Notes under the pieces: model-generated
Told to the model about the DNA's origin: nothing
What the model saw: the letters and a program-made list of their open reading frames with translations, nothing else
Database searches by the model: none
In this document: piece after piece, positions 52,056 to 60,962 of the stretch
Layout: each line of letters begins with the position of its first letter
Position numbering within the stretch: the stretch's first letter is position 1
Translations under genes and position numbers: made by a program
Assembly: GCF_001541345.2 (NCBI RefSeq)
Contig: NZ_LMVL02000004.1
Span: 248,001-312,000, forward strand
Reading direction: 5' to 3'
DNA length: 64,000 nt
From: Gillisella vitis
GTDB lineage: Bacteria > Pseudomonadota > Alphaproteobacteria > Rhizobiales > Rhizobiaceae

Positions 52056-52805
52056 TCACACGCCGCGCTTGTTGCCCCAGAGCAGTACATGCAGTTGCGG
52101 CAGCACCCGTGCGGCAAACCAGCGGTCTTCGACCACCCGGTCCACCAGCCAATGCATCCGGGTCATGATCCCATCCATGTCAATCAGCGCGTCATCATCT
52201 TCCGGCGGCGGGGGCGTGTGGTTGCCGGGCTGGAGATAGACCGGCAGATGCGGATGCCGGGCACTGGCATCGCGGGCATAGGCATAATCGGCCTCATCGA
52301 AGACGATGAACTTCAACACGGTGAGCGGGCTTTGCTGCGCGCCCCGCCCTGCGGCTTTCGCAAGACAGAGTGAAAGCGCATCCCAATCCGTTTCCATGCC
52401 GCTCGAAGGCGGTTTGGGCGACATCACCAGCACATCCAGATCGGCAAACCAGTCGCGGGCAATCGACCCTTGGGTCTCCAGGGCGAAGCGGTAACCCCGG
52501 GAATGACCGTGGGCAATCAGCGCGCCCAGCGGCTGGATCGCCGGATTGCCGCCCGACAGCGACACCATCAGCGGCACGCCCCCCGACAGGTTTTCCACCT
52601 CGGCCCAAATCGCCTCGACGCTCATCGGCAGCCATTCTTCTCGAAACCGGCTTTCCACGGCATGCAGGCTATCGCACCAGGAACAGCGATAATCGCAGCC
52701 GCCCATGCGCACGAACACGGTCGGCTGGCCGATCAGCACCCCCTCGCCCTGAATGGTCGGGCCGAAGATTTCGCTGACCCGGATCGCAGTTTCTGGCGCA
52801 GTCAT
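52056..52805 (-). CDS. queE: 7-carboxy-7-deazaguanine synthase
   Basis: Radical-SAM enzyme of 249 residues that converts 6-carboxytetrahydropterin (from QueD) to 7-carboxy-7-deazaguanine. The iron-sulfur motif CxxxCxxC is in [12 protein letters not shown] near residues 32-43, preceded by [24 protein letters not shown] is the SAM-contacting GGxP-like block. It starts at ATG 52805, which overlaps the queD stop (ATGA). The order on this strand is queC-queD-queE. Confidence 0.95.
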   Translation of the reverse strand: MTAPETAIRVSEIFGPTIQGEGVLIGQPTVFVRMGGCDYRCSWCDSLHAVESRFREEWLPMSVEAIWAEVENLSGGVPLMVSLSGGNPAIQPLGALIAHGHSRGYRFALETQGSIARDWFADLDVLVMSPKPPSSGMETDWDALSLCLAKAAGRGAQQSPLTVLKFIVFDEADYAYARDASARHPHLPVYLQPGNHTPPPPEDDDALIDMDGIMTRMHWLVDRVVEDRWFAARVLPQLHVLLWGNKRGV

Positions 52806-53158
52806 GGCCGATACTCCGCCCAGGTCTTCTGGGTTTCGCTGACCCTGACAGCAGAGGTCTCGGCAAATCGCTGCTTGCACCAATCATAGAAATGCTTGGC
52901 CAGACATTCCGCCGTGGTCTTGTCGTGACCCAGCACATCATTGAGATGGCGATGGTCGAAGACCTCATCGATATAGGTCTTCAACACTTTCAGCTCATGA
53001 TAATCGCGCAGGAAGCCATGCTCATTCAGCTCCTCGCCTGACAATTCGACCTCGACAATGTAATTATGCCCATGCAGCCGGGCGCATTGATGATCAGCGG
53101 GCAGGCCTTTCAACTGATGCGAGGCGGAAAAGTGAAACTCCTTGGTGATCCGGTACAT
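52802..53158 (-). CDS. queD: 6-carboxy-5,6,7,8-tetrahydropterin synthase
   Basis: Zinc enzyme of 118 residues in the preQ0/queuosine pathway that acts on dihydroneopterin triphosphate. Zinc and catalytic residues are in [11 protein letters not shown] (His14) and [13 protein letters not shown] (Cys, two His). The catalytic HDKTTAECL block is near 77. The gene starts 4 bases after the queC stop and overlaps queE. Confidence 0.96.
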   Translation of the reverse strand: MYRITKEFHFSASHQLKGLPADHQCARLHGHNYIVEVELSGEELNEHGFLRDYHELKVLKTYIDEVFDHRHLNDVLGHDKTTAECLAKHFYDWCKQRFAETSAVRVSETQKTWAEYRP

Positions 53159-53162
53159 GGTC

Positions 53163-53870
53163 TCAAACCTCCCTGGCCTGAAAGCCAGAGGTGGCGCTCA
53201 CCCAGAAATCCGGGTCTTCGTAGTCGGTGGGATCGGTGACACCGGCCAGATGAAAGGCTTCGCGCCGCTCCACACATGTGCCACACCGGCCGCAATGGCG
53301 CGCGCCGCCCTTGTAGCAGGACCATGTCTGCTCAAACGGCGTGCCGTATTTCGCCCCTTCGGTAACGATATCAGCCTTGGAAATCGTGACGAACGGCGCC
53401 AGCAGCTTGACGTCGGCATAGCCTTCCAACGCATGGGCCTGCATGGTCTGGAATGCATCGATGAAGCCGGGTCGGCAATCGGGATAGATGAAATGGTCGC
53501 CGCCATGCACGGCAACGGCCACCGCATCGGCCTTCTTCGCTGCCACAACCCCGAAAGCAATCGCCAGCATGATGGCGTTGCGGTTCGGCACGACGGTGAT
53601 TTTCATCGTCTCTTCGGCATAATGGCCATCGGGAACGTCGAGATCATCCGTCAGCGCCGAGCCGGTCAGGCTCGCACCAATCGCGGTAATGTCGATGATC
53701 TGGTGCGGCACGCCCAGCCGCTTGGCCGCGAGTGCTGCAAAATCCAGCTCTTTTTTATGACGCTGGCCGTAATCGAAGGAGATCAGGCCGATCAGCTGAT
53801 GTTCCGCCGCCATTTTATCGGCAAGCGAAACGGAATCGAGTCCGCCAGAGCAGACGACGAGTATTTTCAT
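53163..53870 (-). CDS. queC: 7-cyano-7-deazaguanine synthase
   Basis: ATP-dependent enzyme of 235 residues that turns 7-carboxy-7-deazaguanine into preQ0. The PP-loop VCSGGLDSVS is at residues 6-15, and the zinc-binding cysteines are in WSCYKGGARHCGRCGTCVER near 190-209. ATG 53870 is chosen: AAGGA lies eight bases upstream and the PP-loop is then at its usual place. The upstream in-frame extension to 53984 runs through the leader. A probable preQ1-I riboswitch in that leader would shut the operon when the product is plentiful. Confidence 0.96.
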   Translation of the reverse strand: MKILVVCSGGLDSVSLADKMAAEHQLIGLISFDYGQRHKKELDFAALAAKRLGVPHQIIDITAIGASLTGSALTDDLDVPDGHYAEETMKITVVPNRNAIMLAIAFGVVAAKKADAVAVAVHGGDHFIYPDCRPGFIDAFQTMQAHALEGYADVKLLAPFVTISKADIVTEGAKYGTPFEQTWSCYKGGARHCGRCGTCVERREAFHLAGVTDPTDYEDPDFWVSATSGFQAREV

Positions 53871-53875
53871 AGTTC

Positions 53876-53911
53876 TAGTCCTTGTTTTTTCCGGGTAGGC
53901 TGCGACCGGTG
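53876..53911 (-). promoter_or_regulatory. Probable preQ1-I riboswitch controlling queC-queD-queE
   Basis: Read on the minus strand, CCGG (53909-53906) pairs with a second CCGG (53894-53891). Between them is a TCGCAGCCTAC loop, and behind them the A-rich tail AAAAAACAAGGA (53890-53879). The CCT of the loop can pair with AGG of the tail, forming the small pseudoknot typical of preQ1 class I. That AGG is part of the queC ribosome site, so ligand binding would block translation. Size, position and target fit; assignment is by eye. Confidence 0.65.
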
Positions 53912-54067
53912 GTGAAAACCGTGACCCTGATAGCGCAGAAGCGCGGCTTTGCAAACCCGCCCGGACGGGTAATTGCGACGGCAACGACCCTAGATTATCC
54001 GTGCCACTGGTAACAGGGCGGGGCCAGGCTTACATAGAACTCAACAAAATGGCTGCGGGGAGAAGAT

Positions 54068-55099
54068 ATGTCCGGCTTCGATATTCTGGTTCTAGCCCTG
54101 GTGGGCTTCGTCATCCTGGTGTTGATCGCCGGGATCAAGACCGTGCCGCAGGGCTTTCGCTATACGGTGGAACGCTTCGGGCGCTATACCCGCACGCTGG
54201 AGCCCGGCCTCAACATCATCACCCCGTTCATCGAGACCATCGGTGCCAGGATGAACGTGATGGAACAGGTGCTGGATGTTCCGACCCAGGAAGTCATCAC
54301 CAAGGACAATGCCAGCGTCTCCGCCGATGCCGTTGCCTTTTATCAGGTCTTGAACGCCGCCGAGGCCGCCTATCAGGTTGCCAATCTGGAAAACGCCATT
54401 CTCAACCTCACCATGACCAATATCCGCTCGGTCATGGGCTCGATGGATCTCGACGAACTGCTGTCCAACCGCGAAGTCATCAATGACCGGCTGCTGCGGG
54501 TGGTGGATGAAGCCGTGCGGCCCTGGGGCATCAAGGTTACCCGCGTCGAGATCAAGGACATCCAGCCGCCCAAGGATCTCGTCGATGCCATGGGCCGCCA
54601 GATGAAGGCCGAGCGCGAAAAGCGCGCCCAGGTGTTGGAAGCCGAAGGCTTCCGCAATGCCCAGATTCTGCGGGCTGAAGGCGCCAAGCAATCCGCAATT
54701 CTCCAGGCCGAAGGCCAGCGGGAAGCCGCCTATCGCGAAGCCGAGGCCCGTGAGCGGCTGGCAGAAGCCGAGGCCAAGGCGACCGCCCTCGTCTCCGCGG
54801 CAATTGCTGCCGGTGACGTCCAGGCCATCAACTACTTCGTCGCCCAGAAATATACCGAGGCGATGACCGCCATCGGCACCGCCTCCAACTCGAAAATCGT
54901 GCTGATGCCGATGGAAGCCTCATCGCTGATCGGCTCGCTGAGCGGCATTGGCGCCATCGCCCGCGAAGTGTTCGGCGGCGATGCGCCGCAGGCGGGCGGC
55001 AGTCCTGCCCGTTCTTCCGCTGCCTCAGCCAGAAGCGTGCCAAAAACCACAGTCACCACCACGCCCGCGATCAATCCCTTCGCCAAGCCAGAGGAATAG
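54068..55099 (+). CDS. qmcA: SPFH/stomatin-like membrane protein
   Basis: A 343-residue inner-membrane protein with one N-terminal helix (about 5-24). An SPFH/band-7 domain spans 25-185 ([25 protein letters not shown]), followed by a long Ala/Glu-rich coiled coil (about 185-250). It should form large rings in membrane microdomains and modulate membrane proteases, as QmcA does with FtsH. GGGAGAAG precedes the ATG. The NfeD partner gene starts 6 bases after the stop. Confidence 0.94.
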   Translation: MSGFDILVLALVGFVILVLIAGIKTVPQGFRYTVERFGRYTRTLEPGLNIITPFIETIGARMNVMEQVLDVPTQEVITKDNASVSADAVAFYQVLNAAEAAYQVANLENAILNLTMTNIRSVMGSMDLDELLSNREVINDRLLRVVDEAVRPWGIKVTRVEIKDIQPPKDLVDAMGRQMKAEREKRAQVLEAEGFRNAQILRAEGAKQSAILQAEGQREAAYREAEARERLAEAEAKATALVSAAIAAGDVQAINYFVAQKYTEAMTAIGTASNSKIVLMPMEASSLIGSLSGIGAIAREVFGGDAPQAGGSPARSSAASARSVPKTTVTTTPAINPFAKPEE

Positions 55100-55105
55100 A
55101 CCGCC

Positions 55106-55564
55106 ATGTTCGCCACGCTGGTCGATCAATGGGGACCGTGGAGCTGGCTGGTGCTGGGACTGGCGCTGCTGGCCGTCGAACTGGTCATGCCTGGCATGTT
55201 CATGATCTGGATCGGGCTGGGTGCCATTGCCACCGGCCTGCTATCTCTGGCTTTCTGGGGTGATGCCTTCTGGCCCTGGCAGGTTCAAGCGCTGGTGTTT
55301 TGCGCCTTTTCGATCGCTGCCATCCTGATCGGCCGTAAATATGTACGCTCCGACGCCAAAAGCAGCGACGAGCCATTGCTCAACCAGCGCACCGCAAGCC
55401 TTGTCGGGCGAACCGCCACACTCCAGGAACCGATCCGCGAGGGTCGTGGCCGGATCAGGTTGGATGATACGTTCTGGACGGTTTCGGGACCGGATCTGGA
55501 GACTGGAACCCAGGTCAAGATCATCGCCGCCCATGGGCGAGATTTGACGGTTGATGCGGTTTGA
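55106..55564 (+). CDS. NfeD-family membrane protein
   Basis: A 152-residue protein with two or three N-terminal helices (about 13-75, starting WSWLVLGLALLAVELVMPGMFMIWIGLG). The C-terminal OB-fold-like domain (LVGRTATLQEPIREGRGRIRLDDTFWTVSG) is typical of the short NfeD form, which lacks the protease domain. It is the standard operon partner of stomatin-like proteins and probably binds them. Confidence 0.93.
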   Translation: MFATLVDQWGPWSWLVLGLALLAVELVMPGMFMIWIGLGAIATGLLSLAFWGDAFWPWQVQALVFCAFSIAAILIGRKYVRSDAKSSDEPLLNQRTASLVGRTATLQEPIREGRGRIRLDDTFWTVSGPDLETGTQVKIIAAHGRDLTVDAV

Positions 55565-55672
55565 CGAGGCCTATTTAAAGAATAAACCGGGGACTTCAGC
55601 GAAACGTCATATTTTGTATCGTCTCTGCTCCGCAGTCGTATGTCCACCGGAAAAGGATATCCGAATACGCTG

Positions 55673-55725
55673 TTGCCTCTGCCGCCACCTTCTCCCCAGC
55701 GGGGAGAAGGTGGCGGCAGAGGCAA
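55673..55725. repeat. Perfect 25-bp stem with 3-base loop
   Basis: Arms 55673-55697 and 55701-55725 are exact inverses around AGC. The sequence (CTGCCGCCACCTTCTCCCC and its inverse) resembles a palindromic repeat seen between genes in rhizobia. It lies between the convergent nfeD and kdsD genes and could also block read-through. Confidence 0.9.
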
Positions 55726-55805
55726 GAGGGGGCGGCGGAGCCGAAATACCAAAACTCTTACGCCCATGGGCTCAGTATGAACCCGACGACGCTATCGCTC
55801 ACTCG

Positions 55806-56813
55806 TCAAGCCACACCAATCCGCAACAGATCATGGAAGTGGATGATACCATGGGGCACACCGTCTTCATCGGTGACAAACAGCGCCGAAATATTGTGCT
55901 GGTTGAGGATTGCCATCGCGGTGGTGGCAAGTGTTTCGGTGTGCACCGTCTTTGGATGACGGGTCATCACCTCTTCCACCATCCGCTCACCGAGATTGCG
56001 GTTGAGGTTACGGGCAATATCACCATCGGTGATGATGCCGACCAGACGGTTGGTGCTGTCGGTCACGCCGACGCAGCCAAAACGCTTCTGCGACAGCATG
56101 ATAATGGCTTCCGGCACTGATGTGCCTTCCGGCACCAGCGGCACGTCCTCGCCGATATGCATCATGTCGCCAACATGGGTCAGCATCGCGCCCAGCTTGC
56201 CGCCCGGATGGAAGGTCTTGAAATCGTTCGGCCCGAAGCCACGGGCCTCAAGCAGCGCCAGTGCCAGTGCATCGCCCAGCGCCATCTGCATCATGGTCGA
56301 TGTTGTCGGCGCCAGGCCATGCGGGCAGGCTTCCTGCACCTTGGGCATCAAAAGCACGATATCGGCTTCCCGCGCCAAAGTGGACTGTTCACCGGCAGTA
56401 ATGGCGATCAGCGGAATAGAAAAACGCCGGGTAAAGGACAGGATTCCATTCAGCTCGGTGCTCTCGCCGCCCCAGGACAAGGCGATCACCACATCGTCAC
56501 GGGCAATCATGCCAAGGTCGCCGTGATTGGCTTCCGCTGGATGGATGAAGAAAGCCGGCGTGCCTGTCGAGGCAAAAGTCGCTGCGATCTTGCCGCCGAT
56601 ATGGCCGCTCTTGCCGACGCCAGAGACGATCACCCGCCCCGAGCTTTTGCCGATAACATCGATCGCGTTGCAAAACGGTCCGGCAAGATACCCTGCCAAA
56701 GCCTCTTCCAGAGCCGCCAGCCCGCTTTGTTCGGTTGCGACGACACGCAATGCAGCCTTGATGGCGCTTGCTTCCACGAGTTTTACAGCCAGCTTGTTCA
56801 TGGCAATGTCCAT
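55806..56813 (-). CDS. kdsD: D-arabinose 5-phosphate isomerase (KpsF/GutQ family)
   Basis: A 335-residue cytoplasmic enzyme that converts ribulose 5-phosphate to arabinose 5-phosphate, the first step to Kdo for lipopolysaccharide. A SIS domain (about 45-175) has VIVSGVGKSGHIGGKIAATFASTGTPAFF and the EANHGDLG and SWGGESTEL blocks; two CBS domains follow (about 205-335). ATG 56813 or ATG 56801 may start it; neither has a strong ribosome site. The earlier in-frame start at 56993 would run into the divergent gene's region. No capsule genes are near, which favours the general LPS role. Confidence 0.93.
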   Translation of the reverse strand: MDIAMNKLAVKLVEASAIKAALRVVATEQSGLAALEEALAGYLAGPFCNAIDVIGKSSGRVIVSGVGKSGHIGGKIAATFASTGTPAFFIHPAEANHGDLGMIARDDVVIALSWGGESTELNGILSFTRRFSIPLIAITAGEQSTLAREADIVLLMPKVQEACPHGLAPTTSTMMQMALGDALALALLEARGFGPNDFKTFHPGGKLGAMLTHVGDMMHIGEDVPLVPEGTSVPEAIIMLSQKRFGCVGVTDSTNRLVGIITDGDIARNLNRNLGERMVEEVMTRHPKTVHTETLATTAMAILNQHNISALFVTDEDGVPHGIIHFHDLLRIGVA

Positions 56814-56932
56814 AGCGCTAATGAACTTAACTGTCCATTCACCCTTGCCTACAGTCTGTAAGAAATGACGACTGGCCGGTGTTTCTGGCAAGCTGACCTG
56901 TGCAAATCGTTGATCGCAACGAATAATTAACC

Positions 56933-58504
56933 ATGAGAATTTACCTTTCGGTAATGGCATCACCGCCGAAAGATAGATTTCAACAGGCCGCAATGACGGA
57001 TAGCCAGACCCATTTCCCTGATCGGCAGCACAGCGCGGGCTTTCGCCCGATGTCGTCCGCTGGCCTGCTGGCAGCGTGGCTGGTCATGGCTGGCCCCGCC
57101 CTCGCCCAACAGGTGACATCGGGATCCACAGAGCAAAGCGCGGGCCTTGCGACCCTGCGCGGCTCCACGGCGAGCAGCGACGACACGGCAACAACCAAAG
57201 ACACGACGGCAGCAGGCAGCGCTACGTCATCGACCACGGCAAAAACCAGGGCTGACGACCGCGAAGACACGCTGGATACCGACAGTTTCCGCCGTATCAC
57301 CAATGACGCCCTGGACGCCAACCGCATCAACCTCAGGGAATCGCCGGTCGATGAACGGCGTCAGCTGCGCAAAACCGAGGATGACGGCACCGGCATTCAT
57401 GTCGGCACGATGATTCTCAGGCCGGAATTGTCGCAAGGCATCAGTACCGAGCGCAAATCAACCGGCAGCGGCAAGCAGAACACCACCTATTGGGACAATG
57501 GGTTGAAGGGTACGCTGACCTCCGACTGGTCACGCCATCAACTGGTGATTACCGGAGACGGGCAATGGCGCCAACGCATCGCTGGTGACCGTGACAGCGA
57601 TCCCTCCGGTCGGGTCGATGCCGCATTGCGACTGGATTTTGCCGATGACATCGCCGCCCGGTTGACAGCGGGCTATGGCTTCAGCCGCGAAAGCACCACC
57701 GACCCCAATGCCGTGCGCAATGCCTCGGTGCAATCCGGCGTCAATCAGTTCAGTGCTGGTGCCGTGCTGGAACGGCAGCTTGGTCCGTTGAAAGGCTCGG
57801 TCGGGCTGGATTTCGAACGCTGGGTCTATACCGATGCCAAGCTTGCCAATGGCAGCATGCTGTCCAATTCCGACCGAAACCGCAATGCCGTCACTCTATC
57901 TTCGCGGCTCGGCTATGAAATCTCCCCGGCCCTGACACCCTTTGTCGAGGTTTCCGCTGGCAAGACCCGCTATGACCAGACTGAGGACAGCGCAGGCTAC
58001 CGCCGCTCCGGCAATATCTACGGCGCCAAGGCCGGGATCAGCTCAGATATGGGCGAAAAGCTACGCGGCGAAATCGCCCTTGGCTATAAGCTCGCCAGTT
58101 TCGACGACACGCGGTTGGACGATCTGGGTGCGATGACCGTCGATGGCAATGTCGCGTGGTCACCGTTGCGCGGCACCAATGTCGATCTGGGTCTTGCCAC
58201 CTCCATTGAACCCTCCACCACCGCAGGCGTCAGCGGCGATGTCGCCTATGCACTGACGGCCGTCGTCACCCATGAATTGCGCGACAATCTGATCGCCAAG
58301 CTTTCGGGCGGCACCACCTGGCGCAATTATCGCGGCGGCAGCCTGAGTACGGGCATGTATTACACAGCGGGCGGCGGGCTGGTTTACAAGGTCAACCGCT
58401 GGCTGGATCTCACCGCCGATCTCACCTGGGAAAAATCCACCAGTGACAGCAGTTCCGACGACAAGACCCTGACGGCAGGCGTCGGCCTGAAACTGAGGCG
58501 GTAA
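56933..58504 (+). CDS. Outer-membrane beta-barrel protein
   Basis: A 523-residue exported protein. The signal sequence (SSAGLLAAWLVMAGPALAQQ) is preceded by about 40 residues if ATG 56933 is used; ATG 56993 gives a shorter lead. After a Ser/Thr/Asp-rich stretch (60-115) the chain from about 150 alternates polar and hydrophobic residues in amphipathic strands (HQLVITGDGQWRQRI, DAALRLDFADDIAARLTAGYGF, LSSRLGYEISPALTPFVEVSAG). It ends in LTAGVGLKLRR. This is the pattern of the outer_membrane_beta-barrel_2 type proteins found near polysaccharide genes in rhizobia. Function is not known; kdsD and galU as neighbours fit a surface-polysaccharide context. Confidence 0.82.
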   Translation: MRIYLSVMASPPKDRFQQAAMTDSQTHFPDRQHSAGFRPMSSAGLLAAWLVMAGPALAQQVTSGSTEQSAGLATLRGSTASSDDTATTKDTTAAGSATSSTTAKTRADDREDTLDTDSFRRITNDALDANRINLRESPVDERRQLRKTEDDGTGIHVGTMILRPELSQGISTERKSTGSGKQNTTYWDNGLKGTLTSDWSRHQLVITGDGQWRQRIAGDRDSDPSGRVDAALRLDFADDIAARLTAGYGFSRESTTDPNAVRNASVQSGVNQFSAGAVLERQLGPLKGSVGLDFERWVYTDAKLANGSMLSNSDRNRNAVTLSSRLGYEISPALTPFVEVSAGKTRYDQTEDSAGYRRSGNIYGAKAGISSDMGEKLRGEIALGYKLASFDDTRLDDLGAMTVDGNVAWSPLRGTNVDLGLATSIEPSTTAGVSGDVAYALTAVVTHELRDNLIAKLSGGTTWRNYRGGSLSTGMYYTAGGGLVYKVNRWLDLTADLTWEKSTSDSSSDDKTLTAGVGLKLRR

Positions 58505-58510
58505 ACGAGA

Positions 58511-58539
58511 AAACGCCGCGCGTTGGACGCACGGCGTTT
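58511..58539. terminator. Hairpin between the convergent barrel gene and galU
   Basis: AAACGCCG (58511-58518) pairs with CGGCGTTT (58532-58539). T/A tracts are short, so it is a moderate terminator for one or both genes. Confidence 0.6.
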
Positions 58540-58565
58540 GAAAATGTCATTCTGCTGAAAAACGC

Positions 58566-59453
58566 TTATTTCAAAGCAGCCAGCAGCGCCTTCATCGGCT
58601 CTTCCACCAGACCGCGAAGTTCGGGACGCGACAGGGCGAACGCGACATTGGCGAGAATGAACCCGTCCTTGGCACCCGTATCAAAGGTTTCGCCCTTGAA
58701 GTGATAGCCGGCGAATTGCTGGCTCTTGGCCAGTTTCAACATGCCGTCGGTGAGCTGGATCTCGTTGCCAGCGCCGCGCTCCTGGGTTTCCAGGATCGAG
58801 AAGATTTCCGGCTGCAGGATATAGCGGCCATTGATGAAGAAGTTCGAGGGCGCCGTACCCTTGGCTGGCTTTTCCACCATCTGGGTGATTTTGAAACCGC
58901 CATCCAGCGTTTCGCCGACACCGACGATGCCGTATTTATGGGCCTGGTCGGGCGCACATTCCTCGACAGCGAGGATATTGCCGCCAGCCTTGTTGTAGAG
59001 ATCGACCATACCCTTCATGCAGGCTGTCTCGCCGCGCATGATCATATCGGGCAGCAGGACAGCGAAAGGCTCGTCGCCAACAATTTCGCGGGCGCTCCAT
59101 ACGGCGTGGCCGAGACCCAGCGGCTCCTGCTGACGGGTGAAGCTGGTGGCGCCTGCCTTGGGCAGGATTTCGGACAGCAGTGTCAGTTCTGCATTTTTGT
59201 TGCGCGATTTCAGCGTCTGTTCAAGCTCATACTGGATATCGAAATAATCTTCGATCACCCCTTTGCCGCGCCCGGTGACGAACACGAAATGCTCAATCCC
59301 GGCTTCCACGGCCTCATCCACCACATATTGGATGACTGGCTTATCGACAACAGTCAGCATTTCCTTCGGCACGGCCTTGGTGGCGGGCAGGAAACGAGTT
59401 CCAAGACCAGCAACCGGAAACACGGCTTTACGAATTTTTTTCAGTTGTCCCAC
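58566..59453 (-). CDS. galU: UTP-glucose-1-phosphate uridylyltransferase
   Basis: A 295-residue cytoplasmic enzyme that makes UDP-glucose for LPS, exopolysaccharide and cyclic glucans. Motifs are the nucleotide-binding [22 protein letters not shown] at the N terminus, [27 protein letters not shown] and [12 protein letters not shown]. The length is normal for the bacterial GalU family. AGGGATG precedes the start. It is divergent from the transglycosylase gene. Confidence 0.96.
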   Translation of the reverse strand: MGQLKKIRKAVFPVAGLGTRFLPATKAVPKEMLTVVDKPVIQYVVDEAVEAGIEHFVFVTGRGKGVIEDYFDIQYELEQTLKSRNKNAELTLLSEILPKAGATSFTRQQEPLGLGHAVWSAREIVGDEPFAVLLPDMIMRGETACMKGMVDLYNKAGGNILAVEECAPDQAHKYGIVGVGETLDGGFKITQMVEKPAKGTAPSNFFINGRYILQPEIFSILETQERGAGNEIQLTDGMLKLAKSQQFAGYHFKGETFDTGAKDGFILANVAFALSRPELRGLVEEPMKALLAALK

Positions 59454-59710
59454 ACATCCCTCCTAGAGGATTTTTCAAATATGCACGCAATCGCACAAAC
59501 GCCGATTACTAAAGAATTGCAACGAAATTACAATTCTGTTTGCGATTTTGGTAAATTGGTAAAGAATTTGTTGAGACTATGGTCATAGACTGAACCAGAC
59601 TGGCCATGCCTGCGCAATTCCAGCCGGGCATTGCCCCACCGCCACAACCAGGCGGTGTCGACCAGCATAGACAGATGAGACAACAGCCAGCTGAACGGAC
59701 GAGAATGCCA

Positions 59711-60928
59711 ATGACCAGAGAACGCGCCTCGCGCCATCTTCGCGCGCTTGCCTTTTCCCTCATGGCGAGCCTTGCGCCGCTTCATGCCCATGCCGATGCC
59801 GGCTTCCAGAAATGGATCCGGGATTTCTATCCCACGGCGGCCGCCTCGGGCATCAGCGCGCAAACCTATAACCGCGCCTTTGCCGGCATCAAGGACCCCG
59901 ATCCCGATGTGCTGCGCAAGGCAGCTTACCAACCTGAATTCAAATCGGAAATCTGGGATTATCTCGACAGCCGCGTCAATCCTTATACCGTGAAAATCGG
60001 TCGGGAAATGCTGGCCAAGCATGGCCGCACGCTGGCCTCGCTGGAAAAATATTTCGGTGTTGACCGCCATATTCTGCTGGCGATCTGGTCGATGGAAAGC
60101 AATTACGGGGCCGTTCTCGCCAAGGACGACCGGCTGCATTACGTGCCGCAGGCGCTGGCCACCCTTGGCTATGCCGATCCCAAACGCGGCGGTTTTGCCC
60201 GTAAACAACTGATCGCCGCCTTGAAAATCCTGCAAAACGGCGATGTGAGCCCGAAGGAAATGACTGGCTCCTGGGCGGGCGCCATGGGTCACACACAATT
60301 CATCCCGACCAGCTACCTGCTGTATGCGGTCGATGCGGATGGCAATGGCCATAAGGATATTTGGAATTCTATCCCCGATGCGCTCGCCACCTCCGCCAAT
60401 CTTCTGGCCAAGAACGGCTGGGACAGCGGACGGACCTGGGGCTATGAAGCCGTGGTGCCTGCGGGAGCTGGCAAATATGCCGGAAAAACGCTGACGCTGG
60501 CGCAGTGGCAGAAACTGGGATTCACCCGCCCCGGCGGCAAGGCATTCCGCAACCCTGGCGAGCGGGCGCAATTGAAGCTGCTGGCAGGTGCCAACGGTCC
60601 GGGCTTCCTGATGACATCCAACTTTTTCACCATCAAGAAATACAATGCCGCCGATACCTATGCGCTGGCCGTCGGTCTTCTTGCCGACGAAATCGCCGGC
60701 TATGGTGGCATGCAGCAGAAATGGCCGCGTCCAGATGGCACGCTGGACATCAAGGAAAAATTCGAATTGCAGACCCGGATGAAGGCGCTGGGCTATTATA
60801 ATGGCGAAGTGGACGGCAATTTCGGCTCTGGCTCGAAAGCGGCGATTTCCGCCATCCAGCAGCGGCTGGGCATGCAGGGCGATGGCGAACCGTCCAAGCC
60901 CTTGCTGGAAATGCTCAGACGGCATTGA
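59711..60928 (+). CDS. Lytic murein transglycosylase with peptidoglycan-binding tail
   Basis: A 405-residue secreted enzyme of the MltB/SLT_2 family that cleaves peptidoglycan to 1,6-anhydro products. The signal sequence covers about 1-28 (LRALAFSLMASLAPLHAHA). The catalytic Glu is in LAIWSMESNYGAVL near 133, followed by GAMGHTQFIPTSY and DIWNSIPDALATSANLL. A peptidoglycan_binding_1 domain ends the chain (LGYYNGEVDGNFGSGSKAAISAIQ). ATG 59711 has GACGAGA ahead; an ATG at 59705 and an upstream one at 59606 are alternatives. The SGNH-like gene follows 34 bases later. Confidence 0.92.
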   Translation: MTRERASRHLRALAFSLMASLAPLHAHADAGFQKWIRDFYPTAAASGISAQTYNRAFAGIKDPDPDVLRKAAYQPEFKSEIWDYLDSRVNPYTVKIGREMLAKHGRTLASLEKYFGVDRHILLAIWSMESNYGAVLAKDDRLHYVPQALATLGYADPKRGGFARKQLIAALKILQNGDVSPKEMTGSWAGAMGHTQFIPTSYLLYAVDADGNGHKDIWNSIPDALATSANLLAKNGWDSGRTWGYEAVVPAGAGKYAGKTLTLAQWQKLGFTRPGGKAFRNPGERAQLKLLAGANGPGFLMTSNFFTIKKYNAADTYALAVGLLADEIAGYGGMQQKWPRPDGTLDIKEKFELQTRMKALGYYNGEVDGNFGSGSKAAISAIQQRLGMQGDGEPSKPLLEMLRRH

Positions 60929-60962
60929 TTCGGAGCGATAGGCCGTGACGGGAAGACTGCTC

